64,000 nucleotides of DNA from Nocardioides sp. ChNu-153 (GCF_030466625.1 NZ_JADEVT010000002.1:310001-374000); one strand, 5' to 3'; shown: positions 6,863-16,160, counted from the stretch's first letter. Made by a program: numbers and translations. Notes: generated by a model not told the origin, from the letters alone.

Positions 6863-8514
6863 GCGCCGTCCCCCTCGTCCTCGGTGGTGCCCACGGTCCC
6901 GGCCGCGGCGGCCCGGCTCGCCGGTCGCCCCAGCTGCTGCCCCATCTGCTGCCCCATCTGCTGCTGTTGCTGCTGTTCCTGCTCGACGCCCGTCACCGCG
7001 CCCAGCGCGGGGCCGGAGACCGGGGGAGAGGTGCTGGTGCTCGCGGGCCGCGTCGCCAGCGGTCGGTGCTGCCCCGCTCCCGGCCCGGCGAGCACCCAGG
7101 TGTCCTTCGAGCCGCCGCCCCGCGAGGAGTTCACGATGAGCTCGCCCTCGGCGAGGGCCACGCGGGTCAGGCCGCCCGGCAGCACCCACACCCGCTGGCC
7201 GTCGTTGACGGCGAAGGGACGCAGGTCGACGTGGCGCGGGGCCATCCGACCGCCCACGAACGTCGGCACCGTCGAGAGCTGCACCACCGGCTGCGCGATC
7301 CACGCCCGCGGGTCCTGGAGCACCTTGGCGCGCAGCTCGTCGAGCTCGGCGCGCGTCGCGCGCGGGCCGATGACGATGCCCTTGCCGCCCGAGCCGTCGA
7401 CCGGCTTGAGCACCAGCTCGTCGAGGCGGTCCATGACCTCCTCGCGGTGCTCCGGCTCGCCCATCCGCCACGTGTCGACGTTGCGGAGCACCGGCTCCTC
7501 GCCCACGTAGTAGCGGATGAGGTCGGGCATGTAGGTGTAGACGAGCTTGTCGTCGGCGACGCCGTTGCCGACCGCGTTCGCGATCGTCACGTTGCCGGCG
7601 CGGGCGGCGTTGATGAGGCCCGGGCAGCCGAGCAGCGAGTCGCCGCGGAACTGCACCGGGTCGAGGAACTCGTCGTCGACGCGGCGGTAGATGACGTGCA
7701 CCTGCTCGAGGCCGTGGGTGGTGCGCATCATCACGCGGCCGCGGCGGCACACCAGGTCGCGGCCCTCGACGAGCTCGACGCCCATCGTCCGGGCGAGCAG
7801 CGCGTGCTCGAAGTACGCGCCGTTGTAGACGCCCGGCGTCAGCACCACCACGGTCGGGTCCGTCACGCCGGCGGGGGCGGCGGCGCGCAGCGCGGAGAGC
7901 AGCCGCTGCGGGTAGGAGGCGACCGGCCGGATGCGGTGCTGGGCGAACGTCTCGGGCAGCGCCGAGGAGATCGCACGCCGGTTCGTCATCACGTAGGAGA
8001 CGCCCGAGGGCACCCGCACGTTGTCCTCGAGCACGCGGAACTCACCGGCGTTGTCGCGGATGAGGTCGATGCCCGACACCTGGATGCGCACGCCGTTCGG
8101 CGGCGTGATGCCGGCGGCCGCCCGGTGGTAGTGCGACGAGGTCGTCACGACCGTGCGCGGGATGACGCCGTCCTCGAAGACGCGGCCCGCGTCGTACACG
8201 TCGTCGAGGAACATCTCGAGCACCTTGACGCGCTGCTGCACGCCCTTCTCGATGCGGTTCCACGCCTCCATCTCGATGACGCGCGGGAGGATGTCGAGCG
8301 GGAACGCCCGCTCCTCCCCGCCGATGTCGAACGTGACGCCCTGGTCGAGGTACGCCGTCTGCAGCGCGTCGACGCGCCCGCGCAGGTCGGACTCGCTCAT
8401 CTCCTCGAGCGAGCGGGACAGCTGCTGGTACGACGCACGCAGCCCCGCGGGGTCGAACATCTCGTCGTACGCCGGCCCCTGCGCTCCCGGGTAGCCCTCG
8501 AACATGGCGGTCAT
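6856..8514 (-). CDS. Circularly permuted type 2 ATP-grasp protein
   Basis: 552-aa ATP-dependent carboxylate-amine ligase-like protein. The family features appear in order: YDEMFDPAGLRASYQQL at the N-terminus, ERAFPLDILPRVIEMEAWNRIEKGVQQRV (about 65-95), LEDNVRVPSGVSYVMTNRR, and the ATP-grasp lysine/glycine loop LVLKPVDGSGGKGIVIGP (about 380). Metal-binding residues lie near DLRPFAVNDGQRVWVLPGGLTRVAL. It probably ligates an amino group to a carboxylate on an unknown peptide. The family core ends near KDTWVLAG; beyond it is a 70-residue low-complexity tail with EQEQQQQQQMGQQMGQQLG. First gene of the ATP-grasp/alpha-E/transglutaminase operon. The -10 TAACCT 6 nt before the ATG points to a leaderless transcript. 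Confidence 0.9.
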   Translation of the reverse strand: MTAMFEGYPGAQGPAYDEMFDPAGLRASYQQLSRSLEEMSESDLRGRVDALQTAYLDQGVTFDIGGEERAFPLDILPRVIEMEAWNRIEKGVQQRVKVLEMFLDDVYDAGRVFEDGVIPRTVVTTSSHYHRAAAGITPPNGVRIQVSGIDLIRDNAGEFRVLEDNVRVPSGVSYVMTNRRAISSALPETFAQHRIRPVASYPQRLLSALRAAAPAGVTDPTVVVLTPGVYNGAYFEHALLARTMGVELVEGRDLVCRRGRVMMRTTHGLEQVHVIYRRVDDEFLDPVQFRGDSLLGCPGLINAARAGNVTIANAVGNGVADDKLVYTYMPDLIRYYVGEEPVLRNVDTWRMGEPEHREEVMDRLDELVLKPVDGSGGKGIVIGPRATRAELDELRAKVLQDPRAWIAQPVVQLSTVPTFVGGRMAPRHVDLRPFAVNDGQRVWVLPGGLTRVALAEGELIVNSSRGGGSKDTWVLAGPGAGQHRPLATRPASTSTSPPVSGPALGAVTGVEQEQQQQQQMGQQMGQQLGRPASRAAAAGTVGTTEDEGDGAC

Positions 8515-8520
8515 GCTCGG

Positions 8521-8541
8521 AGGTTACCGACGACCTGTAAC
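8521..8541 (-). promoter_or_regulatory. Leaderless -10 box overlapped by inverted repeat GTTAC-N9-GTAAC
   Basis: Minus-strand TAACCT (8521-8526) lies 6 nt upstream of the ATP-grasp ATG. A perfect inverted repeat, GTTAC (8523-8527) and GTAAC (8537-8541), overlaps that box, the arrangement expected of a repressor or activator operator. The regulator is not identified. Confidence 0.4.
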
Positions 8542-8568
8542 GCGGGTGTTGCCTGCCGCCCCCAGGTC

Positions 8569-9420
8569 TCAGGGCAGCGTCAGCACCTCGGCGCCGGTGG
8601 GGGTGACGAGCAGGGTGTGCTCGAACTGCGCCGTGCGGCGCCGGTCCTTGGTCACGGCCGTCCAGCCGTCGTCCCACATGTCGTGCTCGGGCGTGCCGAG
8701 GGTGAGCATCGGCTCGATGGTGAACGTCATGCCGACGCGGATCTCGTCGGCGTAGTGGTCGTTGTCGTAGTGCGCGATGACGAGGCCCGAGTGGAAGTGC
8801 GTGCTGATGCCGTGGCCGGTGAAGTCCCGCACGACGCCGTACCCGAACCGCTTCGCGTAGGCCTCGATGACCCGCCCGATGACGTTGGTGCGCCGCCCGG
8901 GCCGCACCGCCTTGACGCCGCGCTCCAGCGCCTCGCGCGTGCGCTCGACCAGCAGGCGCGACTCCTCGTCGACGTCGCCGGCCAGGAAGGTCGCGTTGGT
9001 GTCGCCGTGCACCCCGTCGAGGTACGCCGTGATGTCGATGTTCACGATGTCGCCGTCCTCGACGACGGTCGAGTCCGGGATGCCGTGGCAGATGACCTCG
9101 TTGATCGACGAGCACAGCGACTTCGGGTAGCCGCGGTAGCCGAGCGTCGAGGGGTAGGCGCCGTGGTCGCAGAGGAACTCGTGGCCGATCCGGTCGAGCT
9201 CGTCGGTCGGCACCTCGGGGCGTACGGCGCGCCCCACCTCGGCCAGCGCCTGCGCGGCCACGCGACCCGCCACGCGCATCCGCGCGATCGTCTCCTCGTC
9301 CTGCACGTCGTCGCCCTCGAAGCGGGCCGGGGCCGGCCTGCCGACGTACTCCGGCCGCGGGATGTCCCGCGGGACGGGGCGGGTGGGGGAGACGGTGCCG
9401 GGGACGAGCGGGGGACGCAT
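8569..9420 (-). CDS. map: Type I methionine aminopeptidase
   Basis: 283-aa metallopeptidase that removes the initiator Met from nascent proteins. The five metal ligands can be seen: Asp in [13 protein letters not shown], Asp in [11 protein letters not shown], His in [13 protein letters not shown], Glu in [10 protein letters not shown], Glu in [10 protein letters not shown]. His in [10 protein letters not shown] is the substrate-contact residue. A roughly 30-residue N-terminal extension ([25 protein letters not shown]) is typical of the actinobacterial MetAP1c type, which carries a PxxP-like segment. Start ATG 9420 is chosen because a TAGCGT box lies 7 nt upstream, fitting a leaderless mRNA; the GTG at 9429 would fall inside that box. 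Confidence 0.95.
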   Translation of the reverse strand: MRPPLVPGTVSPTRPVPRDIPRPEYVGRPAPARFEGDDVQDEETIARMRVAGRVAAQALAEVGRAVRPEVPTDELDRIGHEFLCDHGAYPSTLGYRGYPKSLCSSINEVICHGIPDSTVVEDGDIVNIDITAYLDGVHGDTNATFLAGDVDEESRLLVERTREALERGVKAVRPGRRTNVIGRVIEAYAKRFGYGVVRDFTGHGISTHFHSGLVIAHYDNDHYADEIRVGMTFTIEPMLTLGTPEHDMWDDGWTAVTKDRRRTAQFEHTLLVTPTGAEVLTLP

Positions 9421-9427
9421 GCGCGTC

Positions 9428-9433
9428 ACGCTA
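9428..9433 (-). promoter_or_regulatory. Leaderless -10 box of map
   Basis: Minus-strand TAGCGT, 7 nt before the map ATG. It lies back-to-back with the -10 of the divergent 69-aa gene. Confidence 0.45.
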
Positions 9434-9454
9434 CCGCCGGCCCCGGGCGCCCCG

Positions 9455-9460
9455 TAGGTT
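9455..9460 (+). promoter_or_regulatory. Leaderless -10 box of the 69-aa gene
   Basis: TAGGTT, 7 nt before the ATG at 9468; no ribosome-binding site precedes that ATG, so the mRNA probably begins at or next to it. Confidence 0.5.
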
Positions 9461-9467
9461 CGGGGGC

Positions 9468-9677
9468 ATGGCCCGCACCTCCTCCGACAACGCCCCCGAC
9501 GACTGGTGGTTCTGCCTCAAGCACCACACGGTCGAGCCCCGCAAGGGCTGCCGGAACGCCGACCGGCTCGGCCCCTTCGCGACGCGCGAGGAGGCGGCCG
9601 GCGCGCTGGAGCGGGTGGCCCAGCGCAACGAGGCGTGGGAGGCCGCGGACGACGACGAGGCGCCCCGCGAGGGCTGA
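9468..9677 (+). CDS. Conserved actinobacterial 69-aa protein
   Basis: Small soluble protein with a [25 protein letters not shown] core followed by [21 protein letters not shown], a pattern found in a family of short actinobacterial proteins (the Cys-containing 'WFCLKH...GC..DRLGPF' signature with a helix behind it; some databases call these SPOR-like). Two Cys and a His pair could bind metal or form a disulfide. Function unknown. It is divergent from map with only 47 bp between start codons, and convergent with panB. Its start is set by the leaderless -10 box at 9455. The acidic C-terminus ([12 protein letters not shown]) is likely disordered. Confidence 0.75.
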   Translation: MARTSSDNAPDDWWFCLKHHTVEPRKGCRNADRLGPFATREEAAGALERVAQRNEAWEAADDDEAPREG

Positions 9678-9736
9678 GCACCTCGTCGCCCGGCTGCGGC
9701 GGCTCCCCAGGGCGCCCGGGGTCCCGGGGGCCCGGC

Positions 9737-10615
9737 TCAGAAGGTGTGCTCGGGACCGGGGAACGTCCCGCCCCGCACGTCGTCGACGTAGGCCCGCGCG
9801 CCGTCGAGCAGCACGGAGCGGACGTCGGCGTACTGCTTCACGAACCGGGGCATCCGGCCCGAGCGGAGCCCGAACGCGTCCTGCCAGACCAGCACCTGGG
9901 CGTCGCAGTCGGGCCCGGCGCCGATGCCCACGGTGGGGATGGTCAGCTCGCGGGTGACCTGCGCGGCGACGTCGCCCGGCACCATCTCCATCACCACGGC
10001 GAAGGCGCCCGCGTCGGCGACCGCCCGGGCGTCGGCGAGCACCCGCTCGGCGGCCTCGCCGCGGCCCTGCACGCGGTAGCCGCCGAGGGTGTGCTCGGAC
10101 TGCGGGGTGAAGCCGATGTGGGCGCAGACCGGCACGCCGCCCTGCGTCAGCTTCGTGATGGTGGCGGCCATCTCGGCGCCGCCCTCGAGCTTGACGGCGT
10201 GGGCACCGCCCTCCTTCATGAACCGCACCGCGGTCAGGTAGGCCTGCTCCGGGCTGGCCTGGTAGCTGCCGAAGGGCAGGTCGCCGAGCACGAGGGCGCG
10301 GCGCGCCGAGCGGGCGACGGCGCGGGTGAGCGGGAGCAGCTCGTCCACGGTCACGGGCAGGGACGTCTCGTTGCCGAACACGTTGTTCGAGGCGCTGTCG
10401 CCGACGAGGAGCACCTCGACGCCCGCCTCGTCGAAGACCTGCGCGGTGTACATGTCGTAGGCCGTCAGCATCGTCCACCGTTCGCCGCGTGCCTTCATGT
10501 CGCGCAGGTGGTGGGTGCGGATGCGGCGGGGGCTGCTGCCGCCCGGGGGTGTCGCGGCGGGCGCCTGCGACCCCGATCCGTACGGGCTGGGCCCCTCGTT
10601 CGTGGCGTCACTCAT
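9737..10615 (-). CDS. panB: 3-methyl-2-oxobutanoate hydroxymethyltransferase
   Basis: First enzyme of pantothenate (coenzyme A) synthesis: transfers a hydroxymethyl group from methylene-tetrahydrofolate to alpha-ketoisovalerate. 292 aa. The core begins [25 protein letters not shown] (about residues 30-55), with the Mg ligand Asp in [28 protein letters not shown], the ligand-binding VKLEGG and Glu in [12 protein letters not shown], and the C-terminal [20 protein letters not shown] that closes the active site. The first 30 residues ([23 protein letters not shown]) are a disordered extension seen in other actinobacterial PanB. Start ATG 10615 is preceded by AGGAACTCGACG. No panC lies nearby. Confidence 0.95.
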   Translation of the reverse strand: MSDATNEGPSPYGSGSQAPAATPPGGSSPRRIRTHHLRDMKARGERWTMLTAYDMYTAQVFDEAGVEVLLVGDSASNNVFGNETSLPVTVDELLPLTRAVARSARRALVLGDLPFGSYQASPEQAYLTAVRFMKEGGAHAVKLEGGAEMAATITKLTQGGVPVCAHIGFTPQSEHTLGGYRVQGRGEAAERVLADARAVADAGAFAVVMEMVPGDVAAQVTRELTIPTVGIGAGPDCDAQVLVWQDAFGLRSGRMPRFVKQYADVRSVLLDGARAYVDDVRGGTFPGPEHTF

Positions 10616-10766
10616 CGTCGAGTTCCTGATCTGTGCGTTCTCGCGGCTCCCTGGTGGAGTCCCCGGACCGCGGCCCAGCGTACGACCGGCACGACCGCCG
10701 CGGACGTGGCGCCCGTCACCCCGGGTGGGTGGGTGACGGACGCCGCGGCCGGGGGTGCGGCGCGGC

Positions 10767-11810
10767 TCAGCGGCGCGGGTCCACGAGCACCTTGGCGTGC
10801 TCGGTCGCGCCGGAGTCGAGCTCGGTGAACATGGCCTCCAGGTCGCCCAGCCCGATCGTGCCGGTGTGCAGCCCGGCCACCCGGACCGAGCCGTCGGCGA
10901 TCGCGCGCTGCGCGCCGAGGAAGTCGTCGTGGGTGTAGGCCAGCGACCCGATGACGGTGAGCTCGCGCACCTGCCAGTCGCCGTAGCTGACCGTCGAGTC
11001 GGTCATGGGGAACCCGAGGAGCGACAGCGTGCCGCCGCGGCGGACCAGCTCGGCGGAGGGCTGCAGGAGGGCGGCGACGCCCGTGCACTCGTAGAGCACG
11101 TCGGCGCCCAGCCCGTCGCTCGCGGCCAGCACGGCGTCGCGGGCGGCGTCACCGGGGGCCAGCACCTCGGTGAAGCCGAGCTCGGTGGCGGCGCGGCGGC
11201 GGGCCTCGTTGGGCTCGACGACGATGATCCGGCCCGCTCCCGCGTGACGCGCGTGCTGGGCGGTCAGCAGCCCGATGGGGCCCGCGCCCTGCACGACGAC
11301 GACGGCACCGAGGCGCTGCCGCGTGCGCCGTACGGCGTGGAAGGTCACCGCGGTGGGCTCGACCAGTGCGGCCTCGACGTCGCTGAGCGTGTCGAGCACG
11401 GGCGCGACGCGGCGGGCCGGGACGACGAGGGAGGTGGCGAACCCGCCGTGGGCGGGGGAGCCCGGGGCGACGCCGTTGGCCTCGGCGAACGCGAGGTCGC
11501 AGTGGTCGGCGTGGCCCGCGCGGCACATGGCGCACGACCCGCAGGCGGGGCCGACGCTGGCCAGCACGCGCTGCCCGACCTCCAGACCGGTGACGTCGTC
11601 GGCGGCGCGGGCGATCGTGCCGGTCCACTCGTGGCCGAACACGGCCGGGGGCACCTTCCCGCCCGACGTGTGGTTGTGCGTGTCGGTGGCGCAGATGCCG
11701 CAGTAGGTGATCGCCACCTCCACCGTCCCCGGTGCCAGCTCGGCCGGCGCCTCCTCGTGCTCGAGGGTGGTGCGGGACGGTCCGACGACGGCGGCGAAGG
11801 TGGTAGTCAC
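10767..11810 (-). CDS. Zinc-dependent medium-chain alcohol/polyol dehydrogenase
   Basis: 347-aa NAD(P)-dependent MDR-family oxidoreductase. Catalytic zinc ligands: Cys in [12 protein letters not shown] and His-Glu in FGHEWTGTI; structural zinc cysteines in [18 protein letters not shown]; Rossmann motif [15 protein letters not shown] (about 165) followed by the acidic strand end IVVEPN, which favours NAD. It resembles threonine/sorbitol dehydrogenase-like members, but the substrate cannot be deduced. Start GTG 11810 is supported by a very good -10 box TATAGT 7 nt upstream, giving a leaderless mRNA; the longer upstream frame would cross the promoter. It is alone, divergent from a small membrane-protein gene; the 151-bp gap to panB downstream holds nothing I recognise. 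Confidence 0.88.
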   Translation of the reverse strand: MTTTFAAVVGPSRTTLEHEEAPAELAPGTVEVAITYCGICATDTHNHTSGGKVPPAVFGHEWTGTIARAADDVTGLEVGQRVLASVGPACGSCAMCRAGHADHCDLAFAEANGVAPGSPAHGGFATSLVVPARRVAPVLDTLSDVEAALVEPTAVTFHAVRRTRQRLGAVVVVQGAGPIGLLTAQHARHAGAGRIIVVEPNEARRRAATELGFTEVLAPGDAARDAVLAASDGLGADVLYECTGVAALLQPSAELVRRGGTLSLLGFPMTDSTVSYGDWQVRELTVIGSLAYTHDDFLGAQRAIADGSVRVAGLHTGTIGLGDLEAMFTELDSGATEHAKVLVDPRR

Positions 11811-11817
11811 AACTTCA

Positions 11818-11823
11818 ACTATA
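11818..11823 (-). promoter_or_regulatory. Leaderless -10 box of the zinc dehydrogenase
   Basis: Minus-strand TATAGT, 7 nt before GTG 11810. One of the best -10 matches in the window. Confidence 0.55.
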
Positions 11824-11876
11824 GGACGGCGTGCGGCCGCCGGAACGGTCGCGCACGGGGGTGGCACCATGCGGGG

Positions 11877-12170
11877 GTGACCTCCCTGCTGACGCGCTAC
11901 GCCCGCACCGTGGGGCGCGTGCACTCAGCGCCGCTGTGGCTGCTCGTGGTGTTCGTCGTGGCGGTCGCTCTCGTGCCGGTGTCGACGCCCGTGCAGGTCG
12001 GTCTGTTCCTCTTCGTGGTGCTGTTCTTCTGGCTGCCGCTGGCCGTCGTGCTGCGCCGCGAGCTCCGGCGCGGCTACGACCAGGAGGGCGCGCGGGAGCG
12101 GCTGCGGCGCATCGAGCGCGAGCACGGGGCCCGCGGCGAGGGTCGGGGCGAGGGTCGGGGCGAGGGTTAG
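11877..12170 (+). CDS. Small two-helix membrane protein
   Basis: 97-aa protein of unknown function. Residues about 18-37 (APLWLLVVFVVAVALVPVS) and 40-60 (VQVGLFLFVVLFFWLPLAVV) form two transmembrane helices, with an Arg/Glu-rich cytoplasmic tail (LRRELRRGYDQEGARERLRRIE). The C-terminus is a short repeat, GARGEGRGEGRGEG, encoded by tandem 12-bp units. Start GTG 11877 follows a possible CACCAT -10 by 6 nt. It runs in the same direction as nadE, 73 nt upstream of it, and is divergent from the zinc dehydrogenase. No family can be assigned. Confidence 0.6.
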   Translation: MTSLLTRYARTVGRVHSAPLWLLVVFVVAVALVPVSTPVQVGLFLFVVLFFWLPLAVVLRRELRRGYDQEGARERLRRIEREHGARGEGRGEGRGEG

Positions 12171-12243
12171 ACGCGGCGCCCGGTGGTACCGGGCGGCCGG
12201 ACGCACGGACGGTGGCGAGCGGCCCGCGGGCCGGGACGGTGGT

Positions 12244-14286
12244 GTGAGCGTGGAGTGGTCCTCGGTGTACGCGCAGGGGTTCGCGCGGGTGGCGGCGATG
12301 ACGCTGCCGGTCGTGGTGGGCGACCCGGCAGCCAACGCGGCGGCGGTGCTGGAGCAGGCCCGGGCCTGCCACGACGACGCCGTGGCCGTCGCCGTCTTCC
12401 CCGAGCTGTGCCTCACGGGCTACTCGGCGGAGGACCTCTTCCTCCAGGACGTGCTCCTCGACGCCACGCTCGAGGCGGTCGCGGAGATCGTCGCGGCGTC
12501 GGCGGACCTGCTGCCGGTGCTCGTCGTCGGCGCGCCGCTGGTGCACGGCAACCGGGTGCTCAACACCGCGATCGTCATCCACCGCGGGCGTGTCCTGGGC
12601 GTGGCGCCGAAGTCCTACCTCCCGACGTACCGCGAGTTCTACGAGCGCCGCTGGTTCGCGCCCGGCGACGACGTGGGCGGCACGACCGTGCTCGCCGGCC
12701 AGGAGGTGCCGATCGGCTCCGACCTGCTCTTCTCGGCCACCGACGTGCGCGGCCTCGTGCTGCACGTCGAGGTCTGCGAGGACATGTGGGTGCCGGTCCC
12801 TCCGAGCGCGCACGCCGCGCTCGCCGGCGCCACCCTGCTGCTCAACCTCTCCGGCAGCCCCATCACCGTCGGCCGTGCCGAGGACCGGAAGCTGCTCGCC
12901 CGCTCCGCCTCGTCGCGCTGCCTCGGCACCTACGTGTACGCCGCGGCGGGCCAGGGCGAGTCCACCACCGACCTCTCGTGGGACGGCCAGACGATGGTCT
13001 ACGAGCACGGCGAGCTGCTGGGGGAGACCGAGCGGTTCCCCGACGGGCCGCGCCGCACGGTCGTGGACACCGACCTCGACCGCACCCGCCTGGAGCGCCT
13101 GCGCACCGGCACGTTCGACGACAACCGGCGCGCCGTGCTCGGCGACGGGGCGTTCCGGCTCATCGAGTTCGAGCTCGACCCGCCGACCGGCGACGTCGGC
13201 CTGCGCCGGGAGCTCGCGCGCTACCCGTTCGTGCCCGACGACGCCGAGCGCCTCGCGCAGGACTGCTACGAGGCCTACAGCATCCAGGTCGCGGGGTTGG
13301 AGCGGCGCCTGGAGTCGATCGGCCAGCCCAAGGTCGTCATCGGCGTCAGCGGCGGCCTCGACTCGACGCACGCGCTCATCGTCGCGGCCCGCGCGATGGA
13401 CCGCCTCGGGCGCCCGCGCAGCGACATCCACGCGTTCACGCTGCCCGGCTTCGCCACCGGCGAGGAGACGAAGTCCTACGCCACCCGCCTCTCGCGCTCG
13501 CTCGGCGTGACGTTCGAGGAGATCGACATCACCGGCGCCGCGCGCCAGATGCTGACCGACCTCGGCCACCCCTACGCGCAGGGCGAGGAGGTCTTCGACA
13601 TCACCTTCGAGAACGTGCAGGCGGGCCTGCGCACGGACTACCTGTTCCGCCTCGCCAACCACCGTGGCGGCATCGTGCTCGGCACCGGCGACCTCTCCGA
13701 GCTCGCGCTCGGCTGGTGCACGTACGGCGTGGGCGACCAGATGTCGCACTACACGGTCAACTCGGGCGTGCCGAAGACGCTGGTGCAGCACCTCATCCGC
13801 TGGGTGATGGGCGCGGGCCTGTTCGAGGACGAGACCAACGCGGTGCTCGGGGAGATCCTCGAGCAGGAGATCACCCCCGAGCTCATCCCCACCCGCGAGG
13901 ACAAGCTGCCGCAGCGCACGGAGGACAGCGTCGGGCCCTACGCGCTGCAGGACTTCACGCTCTTCCACGTGCTGCGCTACGGCATGGCGCCGAGCCGCAT
14001 CGCGCTCCTCGCCTGGCACGCCTGGCGCGACCGCGAGGCGGGGGAGTGGCCGCCGAACTTCCCCGAGCACCGGCGCGCCGAGTACGACCTCGCCGAGATC
14101 CGGCGCTGGCTCGACGTCTTCGTGCGCCGCTTCTTCGCGAGCCAGTTCAAGCGCTCCGCGCTGCCCAACGGCCCCAAGGTCTCGGCGGGCGGCACGATGA
14201 GCCCGCGCGGCGACTGGCGCATGCCGTCGGACGCGACGGCCGCAGCCTGGCTGGCCGACCTCGAGCGGGTGCCGGAGGAGGCGTGA
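12244..14286 (+). CDS. nadE: Glutamine-dependent NAD(+) synthetase
   Basis: 680-aa two-domain enzyme that amidates nicotinic acid adenine dinucleotide to NAD, using ammonia channelled from glutamine. The N-terminal nitrilase-fold glutaminase has its triad Glu in [11 protein letters not shown], Lys in [16 protein letters not shown] and Cys in [11 protein letters not shown]. The C-terminal synthetase has the PP-loop [16 protein letters not shown] (about residue 365) and [16 protein letters not shown]. The length matches the M. tuberculosis type (679 aa). GTG start 12244 gives [17 protein letters not shown]; other GTGs are close by. The stop overlaps the start of the BLUF gene (GTGA), so these two are translated together. 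Confidence 0.95.
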   Translation: MSVEWSSVYAQGFARVAAMTLPVVVGDPAANAAAVLEQARACHDDAVAVAVFPELCLTGYSAEDLFLQDVLLDATLEAVAEIVAASADLLPVLVVGAPLVHGNRVLNTAIVIHRGRVLGVAPKSYLPTYREFYERRWFAPGDDVGGTTVLAGQEVPIGSDLLFSATDVRGLVLHVEVCEDMWVPVPPSAHAALAGATLLLNLSGSPITVGRAEDRKLLARSASSRCLGTYVYAAAGQGESTTDLSWDGQTMVYEHGELLGETERFPDGPRRTVVDTDLDRTRLERLRTGTFDDNRRAVLGDGAFRLIEFELDPPTGDVGLRRELARYPFVPDDAERLAQDCYEAYSIQVAGLERRLESIGQPKVVIGVSGGLDSTHALIVAARAMDRLGRPRSDIHAFTLPGFATGEETKSYATRLSRSLGVTFEEIDITGAARQMLTDLGHPYAQGEEVFDITFENVQAGLRTDYLFRLANHRGGIVLGTGDLSELALGWCTYGVGDQMSHYTVNSGVPKTLVQHLIRWVMGAGLFEDETNAVLGEILEQEITPELIPTREDKLPQRTEDSVGPYALQDFTLFHVLRYGMAPSRIALLAWHAWRDREAGEWPPNFPEHRRAEYDLAEIRRWLDVFVRRFFASQFKRSALPNGPKVSAGGTMSPRGDWRMPSDATAAAWLADLERVPEEA

Positions 14287-14765
14287 GCGGCGACGGGGGA
14301 GCCGTGCCCGGCGACGGGGGAGCCGTGCCCGGCGACGCGGGCGGCCTGCTGTCGCTCACCTACCTGAGCTCGGCCGTGCCGAAGCTGACGTCCGAGGACC
14401 TCGCCGCGATCCTGGCGCACTCGCGGGCCGGCAACGCCGCGACGGGGGTCACCGGGGCGCTGCTCTACGCCGACGGCAACATCGTGCAGACGCTCGAGGG
14501 GCCCCGGGAGACGGTGCGGTCCCTCTTCGCCACCATCTCCGCCGACCCCCGCCACCGCGGCGTCCTCGTGGTGGTGGAGGAGGAGGTGGACGAGCGCGCG
14601 TTCCCCGAGTGGACCATGGGGTTCCGCGAGCTCGGGGCGGACGCGATGGCCGCCGTGCCGGGCTTCACCGACTTCCTCCGCACCGGGGTCGACCTCAGCC
14701 CCGGCGCCGGGGCGCCCGGCCTCGCCGCCACCTTCCACCGCGTGTTCCGCGAGAACGTCCGGTGA
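14283..14765 (+). CDS. BLUF-domain blue-light photoreceptor
   Basis: 160-aa single-domain FAD-binding blue-light sensor. After a low-complexity N-terminus (GDGGAVPGDGGAVPGDAGG, from a duplicated 21-bp DNA unit) the BLUF fold runs from LLSLTYLSSA to about residue 120. The photochemical residues are present: Tyr in TYLSSA, Asn in AGNAATGVTGALLY, Gln in NIVQTLEGPRE, and Trp and Met in PEWTMGFREL. Light switches the hydrogen bond network around Gln, and the signal passes to a partner, since no output domain is attached. GTG 14283 overlaps the nadE stop by 4 nt, so it is co-translated with NAD synthetase; glnA2 follows 38 nt later from its own promoter. The link to NAD or flavin supply is an inference. 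Confidence 0.85.
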   Translation: MSGDGGAVPGDGGAVPGDAGGLLSLTYLSSAVPKLTSEDLAAILAHSRAGNAATGVTGALLYADGNIVQTLEGPRETVRSLFATISADPRHRGVLVVVEEEVDERAFPEWTMGFRELGADAMAAVPGFTDFLRTGVDLSPGAGAPGLAATFHRVFRENVR

Positions 14766-14791
14766 GCCGCGGGCCGGTGCACGCCGACCAC

Positions 14792-14797
14792 TAGGGT
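14792..14797 (+). promoter_or_regulatory. Leaderless -10 box of glnA2
   Basis: TAGGGT, 6 nt before ATG 14804, with no ribosome-binding site in between. Confidence 0.5.
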
Positions 14798-14803
14798 GGC
14801 GCC

Positions 14804-16141
14804 ATGGGCAAGCAGGAAGACTTCGTTCTCCGCGCACTCGAAGAGCGCGACGTCCGGTTCGTCCGGCTCTGGTTCACCGACGTGCTCGGGTCGCTGAAGT
14901 CGGTCGCCGTCGCGCCGGCGGAGCTCGAGGGGGCCTTCTCGGAGGGCATCGGCTTCGACGGCTCGGCCATCGAGGGCTTCGCGCGGGTCTACGAGTCCGA
15001 CATGCTCCTGCTGCCCGACGCGTCCACCTTCCAGATCCTCCCGTGGCGCGCGACGGGCCCCTCGACCGCGCGCATGTTCTGCGACGTCGTGATGCCGGAC
15101 GGCAGCCCGTCGTACGCCGACCCGCGGTTCGTGCTCAAGCGCAACCTGGCGGCGGCGGCCGAGAAGGGCTTCACCTTCTACACGCACCCCGAGATCGAGT
15201 TCTACCTGCTCAAGGACATCCCCGAGGTCGGCGCCGACCCGGTGCCGGTGGACCGCACGGGCTTCTTCGACCACACGCCGCAGTCGATGGGCTCCGACTT
15301 CCGCCGCGAGGCGATCACCATGCTCGAGGCGATGGGCATCTCGGTGGAGTTCAGCCACCACGAGGGCGGGCCCGGGCAGCAGGAGATCGACCTGCGGTAC
15401 GCCGACGCGCTGAGCACGGCGGACAACGTCATGACGTTCCGCACCGTCATCCGCGAGGTCGCGCTGAGCCAGGGCATCTGGGCGACCTTCATGCCGAAGC
15501 CGTTCACGTCGCACCCGGGCTCGGGCATGCACACGCACGTCTCGCTCTTCGAGGGCGACCGCAACGCGTTCTGGGAGGCGGGGGCGGAGTACCAGCTGTC
15601 CCGCACCGGGCGCCACTTCATCGCCGGCCTCATGCGGCACGCGGGCGAGATCACCGTGGTGACGAACCAGTGGGTGAACTCCTACAAGCGGCTGCTGTGG
15701 GGCGGCGAGGCGCCGTCGTACATCTGCTGGGGCCACAACAACCGCTCCGCCATGGTGCGCGTGCCGATGTACAAGCCCAACAAGAGCCAGTCGACCCGCG
15801 TCGAGCTGCGCACGATCGACCCGGCGTGCAACCCCTACCTGGCGTACGCCGTCGTGCTGGCCGCCGGCATGAAGGGCATCGAGAACGAGTACGAGCTGCC
15901 GCGCGAGGCCGAGGACGACGTCTGGTCGCTGACCGAGCGCGAGCGCAAGAGCCTGGGGATCGACCCGCTGCCCAAGACGCTATCGGAGGCCATCACCATC
16001 GCGGAGTCCTCCGAGCTGCTGGCCGAGGCGCTGGGGGAGCACGTCTACGACTTCTTCCTGCGCAACAAGCGCTCGGAGTGGGAGGAGTACCGCACCCAGG
16101 TCTCCGCCTTCGAGCGCGACCGCATGCTGCCGGTCATCTGA
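14804..16141 (+). CDS. glnA: Glutamine synthetase, GlnA2 type
   Basis: 445-aa type I glutamine synthetase: ATP + glutamate + ammonia to glutamine. Signatures in order: GFDGSAIEGFARVYESD (about 49-65), the metal/glutamate-binding YTHPEIEFYL, HHEGGPGQQEIDLRYADAL, the ATP-site FMPKPFTSHPGSGMHTHVSL, and NQWVNSYKRLL. It matches the GSI-alpha/GlnA2 group of actinobacteria (M. tuberculosis Rv2222c). The adenylylatable tyrosine motif of GlnA1 (NLYDLPP) is not seen; the aligned segment is DDVWSLTERE, so it is probably not regulated by covalent AMP despite lying next to glnE. Start ATG 14804 follows a -10 box directly. Confidence 0.93.
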   Translation: MGKQEDFVLRALEERDVRFVRLWFTDVLGSLKSVAVAPAELEGAFSEGIGFDGSAIEGFARVYESDMLLLPDASTFQILPWRATGPSTARMFCDVVMPDGSPSYADPRFVLKRNLAAAAEKGFTFYTHPEIEFYLLKDIPEVGADPVPVDRTGFFDHTPQSMGSDFRREAITMLEAMGISVEFSHHEGGPGQQEIDLRYADALSTADNVMTFRTVIREVALSQGIWATFMPKPFTSHPGSGMHTHVSLFEGDRNAFWEAGAEYQLSRTGRHFIAGLMRHAGEITVVTNQWVNSYKRLLWGGEAPSYICWGHNNRSAMVRVPMYKPNKSQSTRVELRTIDPACNPYLAYAVVLAAGMKGIENEYELPREAEDDVWSLTERERKSLGIDPLPKTLSEAITIAESSELLAEALGEHVYDFFLRNKRSEWEEYRTQVSAFERDRMLPVI

Positions 16142-16160
16142 CCGGGCGGGAGGGGAACCG

